A stretch of 64,000 bases of DNA from Conchocele bisecta (taxonomy: Eukaryota; Mollusca; Bivalvia; Lucinida; Thyasiridae), in assembly GCA_029237695.1 (NCBI GenBank), contig CM055265.1, forward strand, positions 217,547,679-217,611,678, given 5' to 3'. Positions 23,733-34,737 of this stretch are shown piece after piece. The notes under the pieces are model-generated. The model was not told where the DNA came from. It did not search any database and saw nothing but the letters and a program-made list of their open reading frames with translations. The position numbers and the translations under genes are program-made. Numbering within the stretch: the first letter of the stretch is position 1; each line of letters starts with the position of its first letter.

Positions 23733-24722
23733 TACCAAACTAACGCGCAAGCTGTCGAATACATACTATAGCCCCCGCGGCTACTGGAAGGGACTCGCGG
23801 CCATCAAGAACCTCGCGGCGGCGACCAAGGTTTCAGAAAACGCTGTCAAGGAATGGCTCAAGAAGCAGGCCATCTGGCAGATCTATTTACCCGCGCCTCA
23901 CAATATTCCGCGCCCAAAACAAAAATTCGACGTTCCGGTGCCGAACCAAGTTCACCAAGCGGATCTCCTGTTTCTCCCTCACGATCGCGTCGGTCGCAAA
24001 ACGTACAAGTACGCACTGACAATCGTTGACGTAGCGAGTCGTTACAAGGGGGCTGAGCCGTTGGTCACTAAAGAGTCTAAGGAAGTGTCCGAGGCTCTTT
24101 CCCGAATATATAAGAGGAGTCCTCTCAAATGGCCGAATCTTCTCCAGGTCGATCCCGGCCGCGAGTTCATGGGCGCGGTCTCTCATCTATTGTCTAAGCA
24201 TAAAGTTTCTATCAGACGCGGCCGCGTCAACATCCACCGGGACCAGGGGATCGTGGAACGCTTCAATCGAACCTGGCTGAGAGACTGTTCGGACACCAAT
24301 ACGCTAAAGAAACTTGTAGACCCTCATTCGCGATCGACCGAGTGGGTGGCCAGACTGCCCGCCGTGGTCTCCACACTGAACGGAGAGGTGACCAGATTGA
24401 TAGGTAAGAAGCTGTAGATGCTATCAAGTTTAAAAGGGTGACGAGCAAGCCCTCTGCCGTCTCGCGCGGGCGACCCGTTGGTTTAGAGGAGCAGCGACTT
24501 CCATCAGATATTGACGTCCGGTACCTCTATCAACCGGGAGAGCTCGAATGGTGGCAGCCGCCGCGCGACTGATCCCGTGTGGTCAATGAATGTATATCAT
24601 CTGGATCGCTCTATTACCAAACCTGATGAGCCCGTGCTCTATTATTTGACTGATGGTCCATCTCGTGGTTTTGTTCGCGAAGAACTTCTTATGGTGCCTT
24701 CTGACACCCAGCTACCCCGGAT
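23713..24722 (+). pseudogene. Polinton integrase (retroviral-type DDE), frameshifted at C-terminus
   Basis: This enzyme inserts the element into host DNA by strand transfer. The frame 23713-24417 encodes 234 residues. A helical N-terminal region (YSPRGYWKGLAAIKNLAAAT) precedes the catalytic core, in which D84 (HQADLLFLP), D147 (LLQVDPGREF) and E182 (GIVERFNRTW) form a DD(34)E triad. After a frame change near 24415 the C-terminal domain continues (VRYLYQPGELEWW). A second change near 24570 leads to a last segment containing FVREELLMVP, typical of Polinton integrase ends. The zinc-binding HHCC motif is not evident. The gene converges on polymerase B, whose 3' end is about 100 bp away. The catalytic core is intact. 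Confidence 0.88.
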
Positions 24723-24822
24723 CGTAAGATTCTTTAGAGATGTTCGGTATGTATTCCGTCTGGTAACACGCGTCTTTTATCGTAGTACGCCGAGAGTCCT
24801 AATTTTTTTTGACAGTACGTTT

Positions 24823-27800
24823 TCATAACACGTCTTTCATTTTAAATCCTCTATTTTGCGCTACATCTATAATGTGTTTTCCATCTTCTGTAGTTTCACT
24901 TAGTACTCGTTTATATCTATCCCAATTTAAATTGTTAGTTCTCTTGGACATTCCTTTCGCAGAGTTTTTATTAATTTTAATTTGTTCCAAATTATCTTTA
25001 GTGAAATTAATTTTTTCTACGAAATAACACTTACTAGATAACGCTATCGCCCTATCCCCGCTAAATTCCATTTTGAAAAGTCCGGGCTCTCTTTCGCTCA
25101 TTTATCCCAAGCCAACCATTTCTTTTTTTCTTTTTCAAACTCGTCTAGTAAGTTAGGTCTAATCAATTCCTCTATCGTTTTTCCACTAACTCCTATATAC
25201 ATACTATCTGTATCCATCTGTATTAATTCAAAGTCTCTCTTTTTATGTATTTATCTAGAAATTCGTAGTAAAATTCCAACATTCTCAATTTAGCTAGTTG
25301 ATAAACCGCTATTCCACAATGGAATGGTCTCTTTAGCGCACACCTGGGTTTTCTTGAAGATATTTCGTACGCATATCCTATCTCTTCCAAATCATCAAAG
25401 AATGCAGATCTTAATGCTTTGTCAACACAGTTTTCGTCTTGTGTATATGTCGTATTTAAATGTCTCTCCGTTGCCTCTATCATTTATTTTTCCACAACAC
25501 GAGTTTCCTAATAATTTCATTATGTCGGCTACTGGTTTCTTATTTGGTTCTACATCGCCTGTTCGTCTTGCGGCTGTAACTTCTTTTGCGAACCATTCGA
25601 AGGGTTTACCACTAATATAATCTATAACACGATGAACTCCCGTTATTTCTAGGCCAGTGTTTTTAAATACCATTTCAACAGTGGCGCGTACAGCAATACT
25701 TTAGTGGCGGTCATAGATCCCACCAATTTTCTTCCATTTCCTCTAGTTCTTCCAGTATCTTCCAAATATTTTAACATGTGTGTGGGAAACTTCATCAACC
25801 TCTACTTCTCTGTTTATAAATATTGGGGACATTTCAGAAAACTTATGTTTTTAAGTTGTGTGGAACTTCTATATCCACCTCCGCAAACCCAAACCAGTCT
25901 CCGATAAAACTCTTTTACAAAACTTTTTAATAAAATTTAGAGGGTTATGTGGGGTATCTATATGGTGTATAGTTTCTCTCCCACACGGCATCTCTTTATT
26001 TAACGTAGATAAATATAACGCGTTTGCATCGTACCCCAAAACAGCCTTGCAAGGTTTGTTACTTTCATTTGATCTAATATTGGAAAACACCGGCTTCTGC
26101 ATAGCGTGTAAATACTATTGATGGACCACCAACTAGAGCGTCCTTCATCATTTCGTATGTTTCTTCTTTTGGTGCATATAGAGCATCCTCCGGTATAATC
26201 GTCTTTGAAGATTTTTGTTCTTTAATGGTTCCTCTCAATAAATATTGTATAGCTACTCCAGGTAGTGTTACCGCATCTTTGAAAATATCCACACCTCTGT
26301 GTTTATAAAATTCACACATTTTTTCCACCGCTTCTAGGAACGGTGCTACATCTAAATCGTTATAATATTTCAACCAATCTCTGAAAAGTTTTCATATTAT
26401 TTTCTCGTCAAAATTCTACGACATTTACTTAATTCTGTTTCATCTATTAACATTTTCCCAGATAGTTTGGAATACCAATTCTCTATATCGGGTAGTCCTG
26501 GGTAATCCAGTTTGTCTGGAGAATCGAACCACTCATAAGGAAAGAAAGATTTCTGTCCTTTGCAGTCGTAGGCTTTTATCCAACTATCATAACTTACACC
26601 AGGTCCTAGATAAAGTATTACATCAAGAAATCTAAATTCTGGAGTAAATAGAAATATTGTTGAGTTTGCACGTTTTCGACCATTACTTTCTTTGTTGTTG
26701 ATGTCAGTTCGCCTACTAGGTATTTCTTTATTAAGTTTATATCGTACTTACTGCTGTTAAAACCTATAACCGGTACTTGCTCTATCCACTGTTCGATCTT
26801 GGCGATTTGGTTTTTACGTAAATATTCCGTATTAAACTTATATCTTGACCACACTTCTTCTCTTATAGCTTTTCCCCTGACTTTCAAATCTTCTACGAAT
26901 TTTTCTATAAGTTTTGCGGGATCTTTATCACAAATATGAGTTACTGTTCCTGAGAAATTATCTCCTATACTAACGCTTGCCGGAACGTGCTCAGCTTCGT
27001 ACTCTAAACTATTACCGGTAGTTTCAACTTCTGGCTGGAGATACGCCTCAAAATCGTATACTATCTGATATGGATAAAGAGTAGTGTCACAACCGATCTT
27101 TATATCTTTACCCGTTCTTTGGAATTCGCATTCCCACATAACTACTAGGTTGAATTCTTTGCTTTTTCTAATAACTTTATCTCTTCTCATTGTGGATGCG
27201 CGTTCTTCATTTTTTATGCTTTGCATGAATCTCACACCCGTGCCAGTAACAGCCGTGATATTGATATACGGTATTGGTTTCTGGACAGTATCCATCTACC
27301 GGAGCTCCTAAAATCCATCTTTCACCTCCGTGTCCGCACTGTTCGTGGTGAATGTGAATTCCCTCCCGCTTTTCCACAGAATACATCAATCGATCGCCCA
27401 TAACTTTTAGAACCTTTTGGGTAAAACGCTTTCTCGAACGACGAACGCGGGCGCTCTAAATAATTACCATCACATACTATTTTTGTCTCACCTTTCATAA
27501 CATTTTGGTCCGTGTCTCTTCATATACTCGCTTTCGTGAATTTCTGTTTGCAATTATCGCAGGCGTAAATTTTAGATAGGTTTTTAAGGTTTTTTTATCA
27601 GAAAATGCGTGATTATTAAACAGTCCTATTGTCATTGGTTTATTACCTATTGCCTTATAGTGTGCTGGTACCTTTTTCAACCACCATACATTACATTCGG
27701 TGGGTTGATATACTTCTATACCGATTTTAAAAACTCTTCAACCTTTTTCAGATCTGAAAAAGGAATTGGTGAAACCACATTACTACCAAAATATTGCTTA

Positions 27801-28500
27801 CTAAGTTCTTTCGCCTTTTCTGTACATCTGTCGGGTCTTTTATCTGTCATATGCATAGCTAGACACCTGAACAGACAAAGGTCGTCATTATACTTATCTA
27901 AAGAATACATACCTTTTTTATTCTTCAGCCATTCTGGAAGTTCTCCTCCTCCGCAGCTCTTTGATTGTAGTCCCAAATCTATTCCCTACTACCCTGTATT
28001 AGCTTTACGAAAAACCTCTACCCATCTTACAAACTTCCACTTTGTATTCGGTCTGTCTATTTTTATCGGACATTATTCGTGTTTGCTCCTTATCTGACAG
28101 CCATTTTTTAACGGTTTTCATTGATGATAGTGGTTTCGCTACCACCGAGATTTTTGTGAAATATTATAGTTTTAGGTTTTCCATTTTTAATTTCCTCCAT
28201 ATGTTCTAGCTTGTAAGAATATGAATATCTCAAATAAAAATTGGTTGTTAGATACGGAGCGAGTTTATCGGACATGCGTTCAGACTCGTTAATGTTAATG
28301 TTTTTACGAAAGGATAATGTAACTACCCGTTCTTCCTATTTTCTACCTTTTCCAATGTTTCATCGTGAGCCCCCAATATTTCTTCACCTTTTTCCACTAT
28401 CGCGCTAACGATAGATTTTTTCTTATTATTATTTTGGCGTCTAATAATTTGGGACAAATTATTTGTGCTTGAAGGTTTTGATTACACTAGCCCTTAACCC
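24823..28500 (-). pseudogene. Protein-primed DNA polymerase B of Polinton, multiply frameshifted
   Basis: The polymerase replicates the element, probably by protein priming at the termini. Reading the minus strand 5' to 3', an N-terminal region (LAPYLTTNFYLRYSYSYKLE at about 28260-28200) is followed by DLCLFRCLA (about 27890), a C2-type zinc-finger-like CDNC segment (about 27560) and a nuclease-like VDGYCPETNTVYQYHGCYW segment (about 27290). Exo I is YDFEAYL (about 27050), Exo II GFNSSKYDINLIKKYL (about 26740) and Exo III SYDSWIKAY (about 26580). Motif A is GYDANALYLS (about 26030), motif B KLLGNSCCGK (about 25510) and motif C MDTDSMY (about 25210). The C-terminal end is GLFKMEFSGD then SAKGMSKR. 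Roughly ten frame changes split it. The gene may extend to about 28880, where coiled repeats lie. Motif B has Cys where Tyr is usual. Confidence 0.92.
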
Positions 28501-28595
28501 GCAATACTTTCTTTTTGAATTCTGTTACCAATTCCTCCGCTTTGGATATATCATTAAATGCCCCTCTTTTATGGCGGGCGGGTAAACCGCTTCAT

Positions 28596-28880
28596 AAACG
28601 CCTCATTCTTTGTGGCATTTATCAGCTTTGTCAACCCCCTAACTCTCAACCGTTTACTATAAGTAATCCTAGAGATTCGGCTTCTCTTCTCAAACTTTCT
28701 ATTTCTGCTCTAGTTTCTGACGTTATCATATTTTCTGTAAACGCCTCATTCTTTGTGGCATTTATCAACTTTGTCAACCCCCTAACTCTCAACCGTTTAC
28801 TATAAGTAATCCTAGAGATTCGGCTTCTCAAACTTTTCTATTTATGCTCTAGTTTCTGAGTTATCATTATTTTCTGTAAT
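28596..28880 (-). repeat. 143-bp tandem duplication, coiled-coil-like on minus strand
   Basis: Copies at 28596-28738 and 28739-28880 differ by a few bases and a 4-bp indel. On the minus strand they read as helix-favouring segments (TRAEIESLRREAESLGLL). They sit between the start of the divergent zinc-finger gene and the recognisable N-terminus of polymerase B, so they may be the 5' end of the polymerase gene or a small separate gene. Confidence 0.85.
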
Positions 28881-28911
28881 ATACTTTTGTATAACCTATG
28901 AAATTTATCTG

Positions 28912-28956
28912 TTCAATTGGTCTGAAAACATTATGTTTTTTTTACGACCAATTGAA
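28912..28956. promoter_or_regulatory. Inverted repeat in divergent intergenic region
   Basis: TTCAATTGGTC at 28912-28922 is the exact reverse complement of 28946-28956, with a 23-nt spacer containing a T run. It lies between polymerase B (minus) and the zinc-finger gene (plus). Its right half resembles the inner edge of the right terminal repeat (CAATTGGACGTGAAAAAAAC near 29357-29376). A shared binding site or promoter element is an inference. Confidence 0.5.
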
Positions 28957-28981
28957 TATAAACATAAACTATACATATATA

Positions 28982-29295
28982 ATGGAGTGTGAGACTTGTT
29001 GTAAGACGTTTACGCGTAAAGACTATCTACGAAGGCATCTAGCGAGACGTAGAAAGTTTCCTTGTGTCCCCCCGCAATTTCAATGCCCCAGATGCCCTTG
29101 TAATTCGTTAGTGCCCAAACTCTTTGTAGACATAAGCAACTACGCTGCCCTGTGGCTACAGGTGAACGTGGTAGACTAGAGCTGGTAGAATTAATTGCTG
29201 ATCTACGGAATCAATTATCTATATCGGAGGAGGAAAATATGGTGTTGGAATATAGACTATTGCGCGAGGACGCATTTAAATCGGAAACTTATTAG
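28982..29295 (+). pseudogene. Zinc-finger/coiled-coil small protein of Polinton, one frameshift
   Basis: The likely start is ATG 28982, giving MECETCCKTFTRKDYLRRHL. That is a C2H2-like finger with the last ligand probably a cysteine, and a second CPRC pair follows. One frame change near 29150 leads to an acidic, helical tail (LELVELIADLRNQLSISEEE) ending at TAG 29293-29295. The gene would be about 104 codons. It stands alone next to the right terminal repeat and is transcribed outward, away from polymerase B. A DNA-binding regulator of the element is plausible but not shown. An upstream ATG at 28898 is open but lies within the intergenic inverted repeat. Confidence 0.6.
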
Positions 29296-29356
29296 AATAA
29301 ATTCATAAATTGGTGTCAAAAATAAATCCTTTTTAAGACTATTGTTTTATCTGGTC

Positions 29357-29536
29357 AATTGGACGTGAAAAAAACATGATGTATTTATGACACCAATTTT
29401 GAATATTTCGTGGTTGGTGGGAGACAATTTCATCGTTAACTATTTTTTTGATTTTTTGGGGGTGGTGGAGTAGTATAGAGGGTGGAGAAATGATGCCACC
29501 GTTAGGTGGTATCATTTTGACTCCCTCTATACTACT
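29357..29536 (-). repeat. Polinton right terminal inverted repeat
   Basis: This 180-bp repeat matches 10119-10325 in reverse complement and looks like the cleaner of the two copies. Its end ACTACT abuts AGGGA and then the 41-bp satellite in phase. Confidence 0.92.
29469..29536. other. Terminal palindrome, right end
   Basis: AGTAGTATAGAGGG at 29469-29482 pairs exactly with CCCTCTATACTACT at 29523-29536, and AAATGATGCCACC pairs with GGTGGTATCATTT inside it with one mismatch. The last 68 nt can form a long two-part hairpin with a short apical loop. Confidence 0.92.
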
Positions 29537-32078
29537 AGGGATTATGCACATTGAGACAGGTGACAGAATAATTAACGAGGGAGTGTGTACCTTGATACAG
29601 GTGACAGGGTAGTTAATGAGAGATTGTGCACATTGAGACAGGTGACAGAATAATTAACGAGGGAGTGTGTACCTTGATACAGGTGACAGGGTAGTTAATG
29701 AGAGATTGTGCACATTGAGACAGGTGACAGAATAATTAACGAGGGAGTGTGCACCTTGATACAGGTGACAGGGTAGTTAATGAGAGATTGTGCACATTGA
29801 GACAGGTGACAGAATAATTAACGAGGGAATGTGTACCTTGATACAAGTGACAGGGTAGTTAATGAGGGATTGTGTACCTTGAGACAGGTAACATAATAGT
29901 TACCGAGGGATTTTCTACCTTGAGACAGGTGACATGGTAGGTAACAAGGGATTGTGTACCTTGAGACAGGTGAACAGGGTATTATTGTGTACCTTGACAG
30001 GTGACAGATTAGTTACGATTGTGTGAGAGTGACAAATTAGGTAACGAGGGATCGTGTACCTAGAGACAGGTGTTCAGTAATTAAACGAGATTGTGTACTT
30101 GAGACAAGGTGACGAATAGTTACGAGGGATTGTGTACCTTGAGACAGGATGACAGTATCAGGGATTGTGTACCTTGAGACAGGCGACATGGTAGGTAACA
30201 AGATTGTGTACCTGAGACAGGATTGTGTACTTGAGAGTGACCGAATAGTTTAATGAGGGATTGTGTACTCAGAACATGTGACAGAATAGTATGTGATGTG
30301 TAAGACAAGTTACGATTAGGGATTGTGACGAAGTACGAGATTGTTGTACTCCAGCAGGTGACGGAATAGTTAAGAGGGATGTGTACCATCAGTTACGGAA
30401 AGGGATTGTGTACTCCAGCAGGTGACAGTGTATGTACATTGAAGGGATTGTGTACCTCAGGACAGTCAGTAATGTTAACGAGGGGAGTTGAACTGTTAAC
30501 TGAGACAGGGACGAATAGTAGGGATGTGTACTTGGGAGACAGGTGACAGATGTTATGAGTTATGTTACCTTGAGACATGTGACGGAATGTTAAAAAAGGG
30601 ATTGTGAAAACTTAGACAGTGACGAATAGTTAATGAGATTGTACCTTGAGACCGTGACAGTTAACAAGGGATTGTGTACCTTAGACATACAGCTAGATAA
30701 CAAGGGATTGTGTACCTTGAGACAGGTGACAGAATAGTTAACAAGGGATTGTGTACCTTGAGACAGGTAATGGAATAGTTAATGAGGGATTGTGTACCTT
30801 GAGACAGGTGACAGAATAGTTAACAAGGGATTGTGTACCTTGAGACAGGTAATGGAATAGTTAACGAGGGATTGTGTACCTTGAGCAGGTGACAGAATAG
30901 TTAACAAGGGATTGTGTACCTTGAGACAGGTAATGGAATAGTTAACGAGGGATTGTGTACCTTGAGACAGGTGACAGAATAGTTAACAAGGGATTGTGTA
31001 CCTTGAGACAGGTAATGGAATAGTTAACGAGGGATTGTGTACCTTGAGACATGTGACGGAATAGTTAACGAGGGATTGCGTACCTTGATACATATGACAG
31101 CATAGCTAACGAGGGATTGTGTACCTTCAGACATGTGACGGAATGGTTAACGAGGGATTGTGTACCTTGCGACAAGTGACGGAATAGTTAAAAAGGGATT
31201 GTGTACCTTGAGACAGGTGACAGAATAGTTAATGAGGGATTATGTACCTTGAGACATGTGACAAAATAGTTAACAAGGGATTGTGTACCTTGAGACATAT
31301 GCCAGAATAGCTAATGAGGGATTGTGTACCTTGAGACAGGCGACAGAATAGTTAACGAGGGATTGTGTACCTCGAGACAGGCGACAGAATAGTTAACGAG
31401 GGATTGTGTACCTTGAGACAGGCGACAGAATAGTTAATGAGGGATTGTGTACCTGGAGACAGGTGACAGCATAGATAACGAGGGAGTATGTACCTTGAAA
31501 CATGTGACAGAATAGTTAACGAGGGATTGTGTACCTTGAGACAGGTGACAGCATAGATAACGAGGGATTGTGTACCTTGAGACAGGTGACAGAATAGTTA
31601 CTGAGGGATTGTGTACCTTGAGACAGGTGACAGCATAGATAACGAGGGATTGTCCACCTTGAGACAGGTGACAGAATAATTAATGAGGGATTGTGTACCT
31701 TGAGACATGCGACATAATAGTTAACGAGGGATTGAGTACCTTGAGACATGTGACACGGTAGTTAACAAGGGATTGTGTACCTTGAGACAGGTGACAGAGT
31801 AGTTAATATGGGATTGTGCACATCGAGTCATGTGACGGAGTAGGTAACAAGGGATTTTGTACCTTGAGACAACTGACGGAATAGTTAACGAGGGATTATG
31901 TACCTTGAGACATGTGACAGAATAGTTAACGAGGGATTATGTACCTTGAGACATGTGACAGAATAGTTAAAGAAGGATTGTGTACCTTGAGACATGTGAC
32001 AGAATAGTTAATGCGGGATTGTGTAACTCGAGACAGGTGACAGGGTAGGTAACGAGGGATTATGCACCTTGAGACAGG
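29537..32078. repeat. 41-bp minisatellite, right block
   Basis: The unit is TTGAGACAGGTGACAGAATA then GTTAACGAGGGATTGTGTACC. From 29545 to 29870 units alternate as 82-bp dimers (GACAGAATAATTAACGAGGG, then GACAGGGTAGTTAATGAGAG). A second dimer type (GACAGGTGAC / GACAGGTAATGG) spans 30720-31050. Between about 29980 and 30700 the array is ragged with many indels. Most of 30720-32078 is clean. Confidence 0.95.
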
Positions 32079-32402
32079 CTAAGTGGCTAAATGGCTAAGT
32101 GTTCCTGAAAAAATATGAAGGTAAAAAAGGTCAAGGTCATGGTGGCATAAATGTGTTCCCAATGCTCATATATTCATCCAGTAATATTAAAGTTATACCA
32201 TGATGACGAAGCTTGTACAAACTTTTTGACATTTCGGACGACAACGCTGTTGCGCCGCCGACGACAAACACATAAAAAGCGGCGACTATCGCGACTTCTG
32301 CTAAAGCAGGCGCTACAAATATGAAAGGTGTTACTAATTTACATACATATGCACGCATGTACATGGACTAACACTATATACACTCTTGCCTATCGGCGAG
32401 GG
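32079..32402 (+). mobile_element. Interspersed short element inserted in the minisatellite
   Basis: It carries TATGAAGGTAAAAAAGGTCA, GACGAAGCTTGTACAAAC and TTTTTGACATTTCGGACGAC, and the tail CGACTTCTGCTAAAGCAGGC also seen at 7485-7510. One 41-bp satellite unit reappears just after it at 32403-32441, so the element appears to have landed inside the array. No clear target duplication was found. Confidence 0.6.
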
Positions 32403-32441
32403 GATTATGAGGGATTGTGTACCTTGAGACAAGTGACAGGA
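32403..32441. repeat. Orphan 41-bp satellite unit
   Basis: GAGGGATTGTGTACCTTGAG followed by ACAAGTGACAGGA matches the satellite and marks the original right edge of the array. Confidence 0.85.
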
Positions 32442-33687
32442 CTTTGCAGGCCCCTGAGAATGAAGACGGGATCCGGTGACGGCCGAGATGCACTCATGGT
32501 CACTGTCGTGTCCAGATCACACGAAAGATGTCGTGTGGTGTTGTGTGTTCTCACCCTTCTAACCACTCGTCAGACCCAATTTTCATTGTGCATGTTGTAT
32601 ACGCTGAAAATGCACATAAACGGATTAAAGGCATACAGGAGTTACACCTGGAATAAAGACATCATTTATAATATGCTACAATCTTCATTGAAGTTCATAG
32701 AATGGGATAGCATGTGCATAGCAACATATGATTTAAGAGGGCATTACATTTCAGCCTCAAGTACAGTATTATGTACATGTAAATACTGGTTGTGGTTTCA
32801 ATGTGCTACTCAGCGAAGAGGTTACTCTACACAGTCCCCTTCACAAGGGTTAATATATGGACATACGGTGCAGGGCTTCTAAAATTTCAGAATGCCAATC
32901 GGTCCGGACGTAATTGCCGGTCCAAAGAAGCCGGTACGATCGATATTAGTGCTACCCCCCCACCCCATGTTTTGGCAGCATATGAGAATCGTCTCCTAAG
33001 ATGAGTATTATGTGTCCTGTTGGGGACAGTTACAATCCCGCGTTGGGGACACATTACAATCCAGCGGTTTTTTTTTATTACTGATGGTGAACACGTTTTG
33101 GTCTTTGCAAGTCGCATAATATACAATAAGCCCGGTTTTGTCCGATCACGTCGTACATAATATGCATATGCGGTTGTAATCATTATCGTGCCTTTGATAC
33201 ATGCCGACGTGATGTCAACAGAGACACACATTTACGACCAATTACTCAACACATATTTATCCATTCCGGGAATCTATTAGGCAAGGAATAAAATAGTACT
33301 TTATTTAGTAAGATTTGGCTCTGGAATTTCGGAGTTTCGCACACAATTGCTCCATAACTTTATGACATCAAAATTTAAAAGTCTGAGGTGCAGAACCCCC
33401 GAAAAAAAGGTAAGGCAAAAACCAGCGATGCGATGCAGTAACCAATAACACATATCGAAATATGTTTTCCCCCCAATAAACATGTATTGGCAGCACATAA
33501 GAATCTTCTCCTAAGATGACGATTATCATGTTTTTGTCAAACTATGTTGTTTTTTGTCAAGATTTATTGGTGTCTGTCTACATTTGTTCTACTTCTTAAT
33601 AAAAGCATGTTTCAGCAGCACATGAGAATCGTCTCCTAATACTATTTTTACTTCCTGTTGGGGACATTTTACCATCTCGCGTTCTAG
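32442..33687. other. No gene recognised; recurring GAGAATCGTCTCCTAA word
   Basis: The word CATGAGAATCGTCTCCTAA or close variants occurs near 32980, 33495 and 33615, each time after a GCAGCA or GGCAGCA word. TTGGGGACA(G/C)xTTACAATCC occurs twice near 33018-33063. These are probably diverged copies of one repeat. A plus-strand open frame of 184 codons at 32328-32882 has no recognisable content. Confidence 0.5.
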
Positions 33688-33884
33688 CGATATCGAGCAT
33701 AGGTTGATCGCGCAAATGCAAAGTATGATCGCGAGCTTGCGAGACGAAAATAGGCGGTTCTTTCGTATTCAATATTGCTTTTTCGCAACTTCGCCCACAG
33801 ATGGAAGATCGCGCATTTTTGCTTCACGATCTGCATCAACGCGGATGAGCAAAACTAACCCGCATGTTCCGTCTATAACACAGG
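33688..33884 (+). CDS. Candidate internal exon, unidentified (weak)
   Basis: An open segment of 197 nt lies between an acceptor-like GTTCTAG (ending 33687) and a strong donor GTAAGT (33885-33890). It encodes a helix-favouring start (IEHRLIAQMQSMIASLRDEN) and then a Ser/Arg-rich stretch with no motif I recognise. There is no partner exon in view. It could equally be chance, since downstream repeats also contain GTAAGT. Confidence 0.25.
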
Positions 33885-34099
33885 GTAAGTCGCCCTGCAT
33901 TACCTGCGTTTTATAATTCGGGTTACAGCAAAATATATTTCCAAAAGCGGAAGACGAGACGCGAGACGATTCTCATATCTTTACGAGACGATTCACTTGT
34001 TTTCGCAAGACGGAAAAATTGCGAAACGACAGCTCTAGACGAATCATAATACTTTTAAAATGACAGACGTACCTTTGTCCTTTATCCTGTTTGCAAACT

Positions 34100-34148
34100 G
34101 TAGATCCTGATGAGCATGCTATTCACGAGCCATCTCATCAGGATCTAC
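34100..34148. other. Perfect 15-bp hairpin
   Basis: GTAGATCCTGATGAG at 34100-34114 is the exact reverse complement of 34134-34148, with a 19-nt loop. Confidence 0.85.
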
Positions 34149-34455
34149 GCCATTCGTACGTACTTTATTTATACCAAACATTACCCCTAATACAACGTAA
34201 TGTAACAGTTCCACACTTAATATGGAATAGTCCGTGTCAGTTACTTGTAACTTCGGGATGCAATGTGTAATATTAAATATTACAAACACGGATATTAACC
34301 ACAGTGCATAGGTTCTTTATTTTATTTTAAATACGCTAAAGCCAGTCTATTTATAAACCGCTCTACAGCTATCGAGACCTTCACCTGTAACAATTACCAT
34401 GTGCGTGTTATGAAAAATCGATACGTGGAGAAATGTGTTGAAAGGCGACCAAACA

Positions 34456-34531
34456 CACAGGCATTCGACGTGTTTCTGCTTTCATCGGTATAACCAGATC
34501 GATGAAAGCCGAAACATGCCGTATGCCTGTG
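34456..34531. other. Imperfect 32-bp inverted repeat
   Basis: Arms CACAGGCATTCG...TTTCATCG (34456-34487) and CGATGAAA...ATGCCTGTG (34500-34531) pair with a few mismatches around a 12-nt loop. CCAAACACAC follows or precedes both arms in direct orientation. Confidence 0.75.
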
Positions 34532-34737
34532 ACCAAACACACAACGATGTTTGTTAACATGGATATGTGTCATAAAATTGACATTACTTGGTGTCAACAT
34601 CGTTACATTTACACGGTTGATAGGAAGTAGCAGCAAATAGGTAATTTTTCTCAGACCGATTTTTAAGACTAGTTTTCAAATCTCAATCGGTCGGAGATAT
34701 CAAAAATCGGTCCAGAACCGATAAACTGAAAATTTTA

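Larger units (their letters stand above)
10119..29536 (+). mobile_element. Maverick/Polinton, 19.4 kb
   Basis: Polintons are large self-synthesising DNA transposons that encode their own DNA polymerase and integrase, and usually capsid genes. This one begins AGTAGTATAGAGGG and ends with the exact reverse complement, matching the family's AG..CT termini. It has terminal inverted repeats of about 180-207 bp. AGGGA flanks both ends (10114-10118 and 29537-29541), possibly 6 bp if one T was lost. The split 41-bp satellite continues in phase on both sides. Inside are capsid protein, integrase and protein-primed polymerase B, all broken by frameshifts. The copy as written cannot be autonomous, but part of the damage looks like sequencing error. 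Confidence 0.93.

Noticed and set aside
32328..32882. A 184-codon plus-strand frame
   Set aside because: Composition is not protein-like, it starts inside the interspersed element and crosses a satellite unit.
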